The position numbers and the translations under genes were made by a program. The notes beneath the pieces are model-generated. The model was not told the origin of the DNA. It ran no database searches and saw only the letters and a program-made list of their open reading frames with translations. A DNA stretch of 64,000 nucleotides from Erythrobacter sp. 3-20A1M (GTDB lineage Bacteria > Pseudomonadota > Alphaproteobacteria > Sphingomonadales > Sphingomonadaceae), in NCBI RefSeq assembly GCF_018636735.1, contig NZ_CP045200.1:2882001-2946000 (forward strand). The letters are read 5' to 3'. Of the stretch, positions 32,353-41,413 are shown piece after piece. Within the stretch, counting starts at the first letter, position 1; the number at the start of each line of letters is the position of its first letter.

Positions 32353-33171
32353 ATGGCTGCTATTTCAGGATTGATCCGCGTCATGGAACGCGCCGCGCGC
32401 AAGGCGGGCGGTCGCTTGCGCCGCGATTTCGGCGAGGTCGAGCACCTCCAGGTGAGCCGCAAGGGGCCCGCCGACTTCGTATCGAAGGCGGACCGCATCG
32501 CGGAACGCACGCTTTATGACGAACTGCGCCAGGCGCGGCCCGACTGGGGCTTCGTGATGGAGGAAGCGGGCGTGATCGAGGGCGACCCCGATCAGCCGCG
32601 CTGGATCGTGGACCCGCTCGACGGGACCAGCAATTTCCTTCACGGCATTCCGCATTTCGCCGTCTCCATCGCGGCGCAGGAGCCCAAGCTCGGTGGCGGG
32701 GGCTGGGGCGAAGTCGTCGCCGGTGTCGTGTACCAGCCGATCACCGACGAGACCTTCTGGGCCGAGAAATCCCGCGGCGCGTGGCTGCACGACGGTCGCC
32801 TGCGGGTAAGCGCACGCGCGCGTTTGCCGGATGCGCTGATCGCCACCGGTATCCCCTTTCAGGGCCATGGGGATTTTGGCGAGTGGGGCCGCATCTTCGG
32901 TGCCATCGGGCCGGAAGTCGCAGGGATCCGCCGCTATGGCGCGGCGTCGCTCGACCTCGCATGGGTCGCGGCGGGCCGCTTCGACGGGTTCTGGGAAAGC
33001 GGTCTCAGCGATTGGGATACCGCGGCGGGATGTCTACTGGTGCGCGAGGCGGGCGGGTTCGTTTCCGACTATCGCGGCCGCTCGCAGTCGATCCATAGCG
33101 CGCAAGTGCTGGCGGCGAACGACAGTTTGCATTCCAAATTGCACAAGCTGCTGGTGAGCTCGCTGCGCTAA
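32353..33171 (+). CDS. suhB: Inositol monophosphatase family protein (SuhB-like)
   Basis: The 272-residue protein shows the family metal-binding motifs: E-E-A near 74, D-P-L-D-G-T-S-N-F-L-H-G-I-P-H-F near 92 and W-D-T-A-A-G near 220. It hydrolyses inositol-1-phosphate or related phosphates; SuhB homologues also act in rRNA transcription antitermination. It lies directly after efp and before tRNA-Leu. Confidence 0.92.
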   Translation: MAAISGLIRVMERAARKAGGRLRRDFGEVEHLQVSRKGPADFVSKADRIAERTLYDELRQARPDWGFVMEEAGVIEGDPDQPRWIVDPLDGTSNFLHGIPHFAVSIAAQEPKLGGGGWGEVVAGVVYQPITDETFWAEKSRGAWLHDGRLRVSARARLPDALIATGIPFQGHGDFGEWGRIFGAIGPEVAGIRRYGAASLDLAWVAAGRFDGFWESGLSDWDTAAGCLLVREAGGFVSDYRGRSQSIHSAQVLAANDSLHSKLHKLLVSSLR

Positions 33172-33223
33172 CCCGCTTGCGAGTTGGGGCGGCCCCGGCT
33201 AACGCCGCCGCGCCCGCAGCAGT

Positions 33224-33308
33224 GCCCCTGTGGCGGAATTGGTAGACGCGTTCGACTCAAAATCGAATTTCCACGGAAGTGCCGGTTCGAGTCCGGCCAG
33301 GGGCACCA
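33224..33308 (+). tRNA. tRNA-Leu(CAA)
   Basis: An 85-nt class II tRNA. The acceptor GCCCCTG pairs with CAGGGGC, the D arm is complete, the anticodon stem TTCGA/TCGAA closes the loop CTCAAAA (anticodon CAA), there is a long variable arm, a T arm with TTCGAGT, and encoded CCA. Confidence 0.95.
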
Positions 33309-33374
33309 CACAGGCACTACCAGTCACGAACCGCTTGTGATCGACGCGGGTTTCTGGAATTCGGAACCCGCACA

Positions 33375-35182
33375 ATGATCCCGGTCCCATCCCCTCACGC
33401 AATTGCCGCGATGGCTGTCACCATCGCGATGTTCGTGGCGTTCGCGCGCGGGAAGATGTCGATCGAGATCGTGTCGTTGCTCACGATCGCGGTCATCGCC
33501 GTGGGCCTGTATTTCTTCCCGCTGCCGGGCACGCAGCAGACCGACGGGCTGAACTCGCCTTCTCCGGTTTCGGGCATTATGCGCTCATCACGATCTGCGC
33601 CTTGATGATCATGGGGCGCGGCCTCGTCGTCACCGGCGCTCTCGAGCCGGTCGCCAGAGCGCTGGAGCGGTTGTTCAAATACAACCTGCAACTCGGCCTG
33701 CTCATTTCGCTGCTGATGGCCGTGTTCCTGTCCATGGCGGTGAACGACACCCCCGTGCTCGTCCTGCTCCTGCCCATATTCGTCCAGCTGGCGGCGCGGG
33801 GCGCAATGCCGGCGTCGAAGACACTTATCCCGCTGAACGCCGCGGTCCTGATCGGCGGAATGGCGACGACCATCGGCACCTCGACGAACATCCTCGTCGT
33901 CTCGATCGCGAACGACCTGGGAATGCCGCGCATGGGGGTGTTCCACTATACGCCCATCGTGCTGCTCGCGGGCGCGATCGCGCTGCCCTATCTGTGGCTG
34001 GTGATGCCGCGCCTGCTCGGTGACAACCGCGTAGAGGAGGTGGCGCAGCGGCGGCGGTTTCACACACGGTTGCGGATCGACGAGGAAAGCGGGCTGCGCG
34101 GTCAGGAACTTGCGACGATCATGTCGCGCATGCCGTCGGAAATCGAGTTCGAGGGCACCCCAAGTGGCCCGCTGCAAGCCCAGCAGCGCCTGCGCATGTC
34201 GGGCACGCACGAGGCGCTGGAGGAGGCCCTGCGCACCCTGAAGGGTGCGATCGCGCCCACCTGGGTGCTCGACCGTATCCGGCGCCAGGCCGACCAGAAA
34301 AACGAGACCATCCTGGTCAGGGAAATGTCGGTCACCGCCGATTCCAGGTTGATCAATCGCACACTACCCACGTCCGGCGTCGCGGATCTTTATGGCGTGG
34401 TCATCCTGGGTATCCATCGTCCGGAACGGCTGGTGCGCGAACGCGAGGTTTACAGCGAAGGCGGCGACCTGCGGATCGCAGAAGGGGACGTCCTGCTGGT
34501 GATGGGTCTGCCGGAGGGGCTGGACGCGTTCGCCCGGGACGACAGCCTGCTGATGCTCGAAGGCGCACGGGAATTGCCCCGCCGTTCGAAGGCCACGCTA
34601 GCCGCCGCGATCATGGTCGGGGCGATCGGGACCGCCTCGGTCGGGTTGTTCCCCATCGCGATCTCGGCGCTGGCAGGCGCGATCGTGATGTTCGTAACCG
34701 GGTGCGTGAAGTTCGACCGCGTCGGCCGAGCGCTGTCGGCAAAGGTGATCGTGCTGGTCGCGGCCAGCATCGCCATCGGGCGGATCATCGACGACAGCGG
34801 GGCGGCGGACTGGATCGGGCAGTTGATGTCCTCCGGCCTGCAATATCTCAGCCCCGCGCTGGTGCTCGCCGCGATCATGCTGTGCGTGACCGTACTGACC
34901 AATTTCGCATCGAATGCGACCGCGGCCACGGTGGGGACGCCGATCGCCTTCAGCATCGCGCAGCAACTCGGCCTGCCGGCAGAGCCGCTGGTCCTTGCCG
35001 TGCTGTTCGGCTGCAACCTCTGCTACGCGACCCCGATCGCATATCAGACCAACATGCTGATCATGTCGGAAGGGTCCTACGAGTTCTCGGATTATATCCG
35101 CACCGGGGTGCCCCTGGTGCTGCTGATGGTGACGACATTGTCCGTCCTGCTGGTTCTGACCTACGGCATGCGTCTGTTCTGA
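33375..35182 (+). pseudogene. SLC13/DASS-type transporter with TrkA-C domains, apparent 1-nt frameshift
   Basis: The N-terminal frame from ATG 33375 encodes a first membrane helix, then changes to nonsense after about 33550. In another frame coding resumes as E-L-A-F-S-G-F-G-H-Y-A-L-I-T-I-C before ATG 33602. The span is 1808 nt; adding one base gives 1809 (603 codons including the stop), so one deleted base near 33550 explains it. The remainder has many hydrophobic helices, the N-A-A-V-L-I-G-G-M-A-T-T-I-G-T-S-T-N signature and a cytosolic RCK/TrkA-C region around 190-330 of the restored protein. It is probably an ion or organic-acid transporter. A sequencing error cannot be excluded. Confidence 0.75.
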
Positions 35183-35261
35183 CCGAGTGCTTCGCGCGAG
35201 CGCATGAAATGGCCGCCGGAATTGCTCCCGGCGGCCATCCTCTCCCAACTCTGACGGTGGG

Positions 35262-35465
35262 TTATTCGGCGTCCGGCACGTACGTGCCGAGGCGGTGATG
35301 CAGGGCGTTGATCCGCGCCAGCTCCTCGCGATCTTCGGTCGCGCGCGCATGGCTGGTCAACGCAGCACGCAGCAGGCGGAAATCGGCGGTCGAGAACAGG
35401 GCGCGGGCGCGGCCCGGTTCGCGTGGCCGCTCGGTCTGGGGCTTCTCTTCGGTCATGGTGGTCAT
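35262..35465 (-). CDS. Small hypothetical protein downstream of aceA
   Basis: The 67-residue frame starts at ATG 35465 with an AAGGAG site about 9 nt upstream; a second ATG lies three codons later. The N-terminus is charged, with T-E-E-K-P-Q-T-E-R. The rest is helical: F-S-T-A-D-F-R-L-L-R-A-A-L...E-L-A-R-I-N-A-L-H-H-R-L-G-T-Y. It follows isocitrate lyase by 15 bp in the same direction and is probably in the same transcript. Function unknown. Confidence 0.6.
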   Translation of the reverse strand: MTTMTEEKPQTERPREPGRARALFSTADFRLLRAALTSHARATEDREELARINALHHRLGTYVPDAE

Positions 35466-35480
35466 CCTCTTTCTCCTTGG

Positions 35481-37076
35481 TCAGGCGGCGAACTGGTTCA
35501 TCGTGTTTGCCGTGCCGCCCGCCTTCAGTGCAGCCTCGCCGGCGAAATATTCCTTGTGGTCGTCCCCGATATCGGAGCCGGCCATGTTCTGGTGCTTCAC
35601 GCAGGCGATACCCTGGCGGATCTCCTCGCGCTGGACCTGTTTGACGTAGCCCAGCATGCCTTCCTCGCCGAAATAGCGCTTGGCGAGATTGTCGGTGCTG
35701 AGCGCGGCGGTGTGGTAGGTCGGCAGGGTGATGAGGTGGTGGAATATACCCGCCTCCCGCGCCGCATCGGCCTGGAACGTCCGGATGCGCTCGTCCGCAT
35801 CCTGAGCCAGCTCGGTTCCATCGTAGTCGATGCTCATCAGCCGGTCGCGGTCGTATTGCGACAGATCGCGACCTTCTTCTGCCCATGCATCATACACTTG
35901 CTGGCGGAAGTTCAGCGTCCAGTTGAAGCTGGGCGAGTTGTTGTAAACCAGCTTCGCGTTCGGGATCACTTCGCGGATACGATCGACCATGCCGCCGATC
36001 TGGCCGATATGCGGCTTCTCCGTCTCGATCCACAGCAGGTCGGCTCCGTTCTGCAGCGCGGTGATGCAGTCGAGCACGCAGCGGTCCTCACCCGTTCCGG
36101 GCCGGAACTGGTAGAGATTGCTCGGCAGCCGCTTGGGCGCCATCAGCTTGCCGTCGCGGCTGATGAAGACCTGCCCATTGGCGATGTCGGCGGGATCGAC
36201 CTCCTCGCAGTCGAGATAGGCGTTGTACTGGTCGCCAAGATCGCCGGGCTCCTTGGAATAGGCGATCTGCTTGGTCAGACCGGCCCCCAGGCTATCCGTG
36301 CGGGCGACGATGATCCCATCGGGAACGCCCATTTCGAGGAAGGCGTAGCGAATCGCACGGATCTTCTGGAGGAAGTCCTCGTGCGGCACGGTGACCTTGC
36401 CGTCCTGGTGGCCGCACTGCTTCTCGTCGGAAACCTGGTTCTCGATCTGCAGCGCACAGGCCCCGGCCTCGATCATCTTCTTGGCAAGCAGGTAAGTCGC
36501 CTCAGCATTGCCGAAGCCGGCGTCGATATCCGCGATGATCGGCACGACATGTGTTTCGTAGTGGTCGATGGCGTGCTGGATACGCTGCGCCTCGACCTCG
36601 TCGCCGGAATCGCGCGCCCGGTCGAGGTCGCGGAACAGCATTCCGAGTTCGCGCGCGTCGGCCTGCTTCAGGAAGGTGTAGAGTTCCTCGATCAGGGCGG
36701 GCACGCTCGTCTTCTCGTGCATCGACTGATCGGGCAGCGGCCCGAACTCGCTGCGCAGGGCGGCGACCATCCAGCCGGAGAGGTAGAGGTAGCGCCGCTT
36801 CGTCGAGCCGAAATGCTTCTTGATGGAAATCATCTTCTGCTGCGCGACGAAGCCGTGCCAGCAGCCCAGCGACTGCGTGTAATTGGCGGGGTCCGCATCG
36901 TATGCGGCCATGTCCTCGCGCATGATCTTCGCGGTGTAGCGCGCGATATCCAGCCCGGTCAGGAACCGGTTCTGGGTCCGCATCCGTGCCGCGCTGCGCG
37001 GATCGATGGAGGCCCAGGATGCGCCGTTGTCTTCGATGGTGTGCTGCAGTTCGGTGAAGTTATCTTGAAAAGTCAT
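35481..37076 (-). CDS. aceA: Isocitrate lyase
   Basis: The 531-residue enzyme splits isocitrate to glyoxylate and succinate, allowing growth on acetate or fatty acids. It belongs to the longer isocitrate lyase subgroup: the active-site loop reads D-E-K-Q-C-G-H-Q-D-G-K with the catalytic Cys (K-K-C-G-H in E. coli), preceded by I-A-D-I-D-A-G-F-G-N and followed by I-V-A-R-T-D-S. It is transcribed away from a ScfR-like regulator gene, with putative operators in the 130 bp between them. Confidence 0.96.
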   Translation of the reverse strand: MTFQDNFTELQHTIEDNGASWASIDPRSAARMRTQNRFLTGLDIARYTAKIMREDMAAYDADPANYTQSLGCWHGFVAQQKMISIKKHFGSTKRRYLYLSGWMVAALRSEFGPLPDQSMHEKTSVPALIEELYTFLKQADARELGMLFRDLDRARDSGDEVEAQRIQHAIDHYETHVVPIIADIDAGFGNAEATYLLAKKMIEAGACALQIENQVSDEKQCGHQDGKVTVPHEDFLQKIRAIRYAFLEMGVPDGIIVARTDSLGAGLTKQIAYSKEPGDLGDQYNAYLDCEEVDPADIANGQVFISRDGKLMAPKRLPSNLYQFRPGTGEDRCVLDCITALQNGADLLWIETEKPHIGQIGGMVDRIREVIPNAKLVYNNSPSFNWTLNFRQQVYDAWAEEGRDLSQYDRDRLMSIDYDGTELAQDADERIRTFQADAAREAGIFHHLITLPTYHTAALSTDNLAKRYFGEEGMLGYVKQVQREEIRQGIACVKHQNMAGSDIGDDHKEYFAGEAALKAGGTANTMNQFAA

Positions 37077-37134
37077 TTCGGTTTCTCCCGTTCACAGGAC
37101 TGAAATAGCGAACGGGGCCGGCGGTGCTATCATT

Positions 37135-37188
37135 CTTTACAGACTTTCTTGTTATCCTGCGATGGGATAAGTGATCAACGCTGTAAAG
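37135..37188. promoter_or_regulatory. Inverted repeat in aceA/regulator intergenic region
   Basis: CTTTACAG (37135-37142) is mirrored by CTGTAAAG (37181-37188), and a further GTAA-N6-TTAC lies at 37191-37204, just before the regulator's GTG start. These fit repeated half-sites for a regulator controlling both divergent genes, most simply the adjacent ScfR-like protein. Confidence 0.45.
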
Positions 37189-37206
37189 ATGTAAGGATAT
37201 TTACAA

Positions 37207-38616
37207 GTGCCCGAAGCCCCCCTGTCACCCGGTCCGGCGCTACGTCGATTGCGTAAGCGGGAGGGGCTGACCCAGGCCGCCATGGCCCAACGCCTGGGTA
37301 TCTCGCCGAGTTACCTCGCGCTGCTCGAACGCAATCAGCGCCCTGTCTCCGCCCGTGTGCTGGTGGAACTGGTCGATCAGTTCGAGTTCGATCCGCTCCA
37401 TCTGCGCGAGGCGGAATCGATCGGTGGTGTCCAGGGCCTCGCCAGGCGATTGGCCGACGAGCGATTCTCCGATCTGGGCATCGACCGGGACGAGGCAGTG
37501 GAGTTCCTGTCTGCCGCGCCGCAGGCTGCCGCGGCGTTTGCGCGCCTGTTCGATCAGGCGGGCGAGCAGGGCAGCGGCGTGGCGACGGGGCGATCGCTTC
37601 CGTTGGACGGTCTGCGGCAGGAGGTGGAACGGTGGCGCAACCACTTCGCCGATCTCGACCTCGCCGCCGAGGAGCTGGCGGACGAAATGCGGCTCTCACG
37701 CGCCGACATCGCTACCGCGCTGACGGACCGTTTGCGCGAGCGGCACCAGCTCACCTTGCGGATTCTGCCGCAGAACGTGATGCCCGGTCTGGCGCGTCGG
37801 CTCGACCTGCACGCGCGCCAGGTTCAGCTGTCGGAGATGCTCGATCCGGCGGCGCGCCAGTTCGAGCTCGCCCTGCAGCTCGTCGAACTGGAGCATGGGG
37901 ACGAATTGACAAATATCGCCAAGGGCGCCCGGTTGGACGACGAGGCTGTGCGTGTGCTGTTCCGTCGCCATCTGGCGGATTATTTCGCAGACGCGCTCGT
38001 CATGCCATATGGCCGTTTCCTGCGCGCGTGCGAGGCTACGTCCTACGATCTCGCGATCCTCCAGCGAAGGTTCGGCGTCGGCGTGGAGCAGCTCGCGCGG
38101 CGTCTCACCACATTGCAGCGGATGGGGCAGCGGGGACTGCCGTTCTTCATGGCGAAAGTGGACCGGGCGGGCCAGTTCTCGGCGCGGGTTCCGGGGGCGA
38201 GTGGGACCACGCTCCTCGACAACACATTCGGCTGCCCGCTTTGGCACGTCCACCATGGGTTCGAACGACCGGACACGTGGTGGCCGCAGGCAGTGATGCA
38301 GGAGGAGGGGGGGGCGGCCGGCCCGCACTGGATTACCTTTAGCCATTTCGTCCGGGCGAGCAGTGGTGCGGAGACCGGGGAGTACGCCATAGTCCTGGGG
38401 ATCGAGGCGCGGTTCGGGGAGACCCTTGCCCCGGCGCGGGGAATGGCGCTCGACCCCGCCGCCGCTACACCGATCGGTCCAGGCTGCGCGCGATGCCACC
38501 GCACCTCGTGCACGCAGCGATCGCTACCGCCCGTAGGTGCCACGCTGGCGTTGGATCGGACTACGCGCCCGCTCACCCCATATCTCCTGTCCGATCCCGG
38601 GTCGGACGTGCGTTAA
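37207..38616 (+). CDS. ScfR/RamB-like transcriptional regulator of acyl/glyoxylate metabolism
   Basis: The 469-residue protein starts at GTG 37207. Residues about 8-65 are an XRE helix-turn-helix (L-R-K-R-E-G-L-T-Q-A-A-M-A...S-P-S-Y-L-A-L-L-E-R-N). The long middle contains an IrrE/ImmA-like (DUF955) region, and the C-terminal third matches the DUF2083-type domain with C-P-L-W-H-V-H near 340 and a Cys-rich end (G-C-A-R-C-H-R-T-S-C). This is the architecture of RamB/ScfR regulators, which sense acyl-CoA or propionyl intermediates and control glyoxylate and methylcitrate genes. Its divergent position from aceA supports that. Confidence 0.82.
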   Translation: MPEAPLSPGPALRRLRKREGLTQAAMAQRLGISPSYLALLERNQRPVSARVLVELVDQFEFDPLHLREAESIGGVQGLARRLADERFSDLGIDRDEAVEFLSAAPQAAAAFARLFDQAGEQGSGVATGRSLPLDGLRQEVERWRNHFADLDLAAEELADEMRLSRADIATALTDRLRERHQLTLRILPQNVMPGLARRLDLHARQVQLSEMLDPAARQFELALQLVELEHGDELTNIAKGARLDDEAVRVLFRRHLADYFADALVMPYGRFLRACEATSYDLAILQRRFGVGVEQLARRLTTLQRMGQRGLPFFMAKVDRAGQFSARVPGASGTTLLDNTFGCPLWHVHHGFERPDTWWPQAVMQEEGGAAGPHWITFSHFVRASSGAETGEYAIVLGIEARFGETLAPARGMALDPAAATPIGPGCARCHRTSCTQRSLPPVGATLALDRTTRPLTPYLLSDPGSDVR

Positions 38617-38680
38617 CCACGCTCGAGGGAACCGGATCGACGCGTGCGATGTTTTCGCGGCATTCGCAGGAGGAACTCCA

Positions 38681-38977
38681 ATGACCGAAGAACGCATCAC
38701 CACCACCGAAGACCCCGATGGCCGCACCCACACGACCCACACCACCGTCATCGACGATGGCGAACGGCGACGGGGCGGGTCAGGCACCTGGGTGCTCCTC
38801 ATCATATTGATTTTGGCGGTGGTCGCCGGGCTTTATTTCTTCTCGGGCATGTCCAATTCGGAAGCGGCCAAGGACAACGCCATCGCCGATGCCGCCAACC
38901 AGGTCGGAACCGCTGCGGAGCAGGTCGGCAATGCTGCCGAATCCGCTGCGGACAAGGCCACCGGCGCGGGTAATTGA
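38681..38977 (+). CDS. Small single-span membrane protein
   Basis: The 98-residue protein starts at ATG 38681 after AGGAGG. The first ~35 residues are hydrophilic and Thr/Asp-rich (T-T-T-E-D-P-D-G-R-T-H). One transmembrane helix follows (about 37-56, W-V-L-L-I-I-L-I-L-A-V-V-A-G-L-Y-F-F), then an alanine-rich amphipathic tail with repeated A-A-x-Q-V-G units. No family name is recognised. The longer frame upstream is not used. Confidence 0.7.
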   Translation: MTEERITTTEDPDGRTHTTHTTVIDDGERRRGGSGTWVLLIILILAVVAGLYFFSGMSNSEAAKDNAIADAANQVGTAAEQVGNAAESAADKATGAGN

Positions 38978-39101
38978 AATGGGGCATTCGGGAGGGGGCG
39001 CGGGTTGAGCACGGTCCCCTCCTGAAGCCGCTGCTGCCGAAGTGTAAGATTTACCGACATTTCATCAATGCGCCCTAGGTCGGTGACATCCCACAAAGGG
39101 G

Positions 39102-39335
39102 ATGGCCGGACCCGAGCGCATGATACGCCTGTTCAAGCATGACGTCCCGTACGCCGTGAAGCCCGGCATCACCGGATGGGCGCAGATCAACTATCCGCAT
39201 GGAGCCAGCATAGAGGATGCGCGTCACAAGCTTGAATACGACCTCTACTACGCGAAGAACTACTCTCCTTTCCTCGATCTCCTGATCCTGCTGCAAACGC
39301 TCAGGGTGATCCTGTGGTCGGAGGGGGCGGCGTGA
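39102..39335 (+). pseudogene. Remnant of exopolysaccharide sugar transferase (C-terminal end)
   Basis: The 77-residue frame matches only the extreme C-terminus of polyprenyl-phosphate sugar transferases of the XrtA/PEP-CTERM loci: V-K-P-G-I-T-G-W-A-Q-I-N, then R-H-K-L-E-Y-D-L-Y-Y-A-K-N-Y-S-P-F-L-D-L and a final helix with W-S-E-G-A-A. Normal family members exceed 400 residues with five N-terminal membrane helices; nothing of these is present upstream. It overlaps prsK by 4 bases (GTGA), as the intact gene does in related loci, so this is probably a deletion remnant, although a short product could still couple prsK translation. Confidence 0.7.
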
Positions 39336-41413
39336 CCATCGCCATTCCCGCAGCCCAGTTGCTGAGCTTCCTCGGCTATCTGATCGGGGCCGCTGCTGCC
39401 TGTGTCGGCGCGGTATTCATTGCGCGCAACGAAGAAACCTGGCGGCGCGACAAGCGTCCCATGCTGATCGCCCTGGCGTTGTCGGCGGGCTGGGCGTCTC
39501 TGGGCGCCGCGCTCGGCCCCGATTCGATAGAAGCGCGAATGTTCGCCGCCGCGCGTGATCTAGCTTGGTTGTTCGTGATCTATCGCCTGTTCGCCAATGA
39601 TGGGCGATCGCATACGCAGATCGCCGTGCCTCTACTGGCCGCCGTCCTCGGTTTCGTGACCTTGTTGCAACCGGCCGTCATCCTACTCGCCGAGCGTTCG
39701 CCTACGGCATTGCAGGTGTCGTGGTCGTTTCATCTGATCGTCGCGATCGGGGCCCTGGTGCTGCTGCACAACCTCTATCTGGGTGCGGCTATGCGAAGCC
39801 GCGTCGCGCTTCAGTGGACGATCGCCGGCATCGGTATGTACTGGATCTTCGAGCTCAACCTGTTCCTGTCGGCGGCTCTTTCGGGACAGACCGATCCGGC
39901 GCTCAACGCGCTGCGAGGCATCGTGCTCCTTCCGCTTGCCGTCTGCGTGGGGGTGGGGGCCACCGCACAGGCCGACAATCTGCGCCTGCGCACATCGCGC
40001 GCGGTGACGTTCCGGCTTCTCTCCCTGTCGCTTATCGGTCTCTACCTCGCCGCGATGGCCGGATTGACCTGGCTCGCCGCGCGCTTCGGCGGAGATATCG
40101 CCAGGATCGTGCAGATCGGGTCGCTCGTGGCGGCGCTTGCCGCATCCGTCGCGTTGCTTCCGTCGCGGCGGTTCCGCGGATGGACCCGCGTGATGTTGCT
40201 GAAGCATCTCTTCCGCCATCGCTACGATTACCGAGCGGAATGGCTTCGCTTTACTGAGACGATCGGCAATGCGGGCCAGAGCGGAGGCCGTTCCCTGCAC
40301 GAACGCGTGGCGAAAGCGCTTGCCGACATAACCGAGAGCCCGGCCGCCGTGCTGTTCCTCCCCAACGATCAAGGGGAGCTGGGGGAAACGGCGAACTGGC
40401 GCTGGAGCAACCTGGCAGAAGGCGGTGCCACGCTGCCCGAGCCGCTTTGTGACATCATGGAGAGGCGCAATCTGATCGTCGATGTCGCTGGCGAAACGGA
40501 AGGTTCGCCGGGAATGGCATTGCCCGACTGGCTTCGCGGCGAACAGCGTGCCTGGGCGATCGTTCCGCTCCTGCATTTCGGCGGGCTCACCGGGGCAGTG
40601 CTGCTGGCGCGACCCGACTATCCGCGCAAGCTGGACTGGGAGGATTTCGATCTCCTCAAGATCGTCGGTCGTCAGCTCGCCAGCCATCTCGCCGAGGAGG
40701 CGGGCCAGAGGGCCTTACTCGAGGCTGCCCAATTCGACGATTTCAGCCGCCGGATGGCGTTCGTGATGCACGATATAAAGAACCTCGCCAGCCAGCTTTC
40801 CCTGCTGGCACGCAATGCGGAGCGGCATGCCGAGAATCCCGCGTTCCGCAAGGATATGCTGGTAACACTGCGCACCGGGTCGGACCGCCTGCAGACGCTG
40901 CTCGCAAGGCTTGGGCGCTACGGTACCGGTGGGCAGGCGGAATGCCGACCGATCGATCTGGTATCCGTGGCCAGGAACGTGGTGAGCCGGTTCACCCCTA
41001 TCCGTCCGCTGGTCGTCGCGGGCGAGGTTCCTTGCCTGGTGATGGCCGACGGGGCGACGCTTGAACAGGCGATCGTCCATCTCACCCAAAACGCGATCGA
41101 CGCCAGCGATCCGGGCGAACCCGTGCTGCTCGATATCCAGAGTGACGAACGCGGAGGAATACTGGACATCGTCGATGCGGGTTCCGGCATGACCGCGGAC
41201 TTCATCCGCGACGGGCTGTTCAAGCCCTTCGTGAGCTCGAAGCAGGGCGGCTTCGGGATCGGCGCACTCGAGGCAAGGGAACTCGTCGCGGCCATGGGAG
41301 GGCGGCTGGAAGTGCAGTCGCGCACCGGCACCGGCACCCGGTTCACCATAGTCCTGCCTCTTGCGCAGGCCGATGAGCACCAGCAACCTGGCAACGAGGC
41401 GGCAGCGGCATGA
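39332..41413 (+). CDS. prsK: PEP-CTERM/XrtA system sensor histidine kinase PrsK
   Basis: The 693-residue protein from GTG 39332 (GGAGG about 8 nt upstream) has eight or so N-terminal membrane helices (to about residue 280), a GAF-like section (about 300-450) and a histidine kinase: H-D-I-K-N-L-A-S-Q-L with the phosphorylated His near 480, N-A-I-D-A-S-D near 590, D-A-G-S-G-M and G-F-G-I-G-A-L-E. It pairs with PrsR immediately downstream (4-base overlap). The couple is known to control PEP-CTERM protein and exopolysaccharide genes through sigma-54. Confidence 0.92.
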   Translation: MTIAIPAAQLLSFLGYLIGAAAACVGAVFIARNEETWRRDKRPMLIALALSAGWASLGAALGPDSIEARMFAAARDLAWLFVIYRLFANDGRSHTQIAVPLLAAVLGFVTLLQPAVILLAERSPTALQVSWSFHLIVAIGALVLLHNLYLGAAMRSRVALQWTIAGIGMYWIFELNLFLSAALSGQTDPALNALRGIVLLPLAVCVGVGATAQADNLRLRTSRAVTFRLLSLSLIGLYLAAMAGLTWLAARFGGDIARIVQIGSLVAALAASVALLPSRRFRGWTRVMLLKHLFRHRYDYRAEWLRFTETIGNAGQSGGRSLHERVAKALADITESPAAVLFLPNDQGELGETANWRWSNLAEGGATLPEPLCDIMERRNLIVDVAGETEGSPGMALPDWLRGEQRAWAIVPLLHFGGLTGAVLLARPDYPRKLDWEDFDLLKIVGRQLASHLAEEAGQRALLEAAQFDDFSRRMAFVMHDIKNLASQLSLLARNAERHAENPAFRKDMLVTLRTGSDRLQTLLARLGRYGTGGQAECRPIDLVSVARNVVSRFTPIRPLVVAGEVPCLVMADGATLEQAIVHLTQNAIDASDPGEPVLLDIQSDERGGILDIVDAGSGMTADFIRDGLFKPFVSSKQGGFGIGALEARELVAAMGGRLEVQSRTGTGTRFTIVLPLAQADEHQQPGNEAAAA

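Noticed and set aside
35295-37103. 602-residue open frame antisense to aceA
   Set aside because: Shadow of isocitrate lyase; no domain character.
39044-39054. GTAA-GAT-TTAC as a defined PEP-CTERM box or sigma-54 promoter
   Set aside because: Too short to assign, and no -24/-12 GG-GC spacing was found near it; mentioned only as a possible element.
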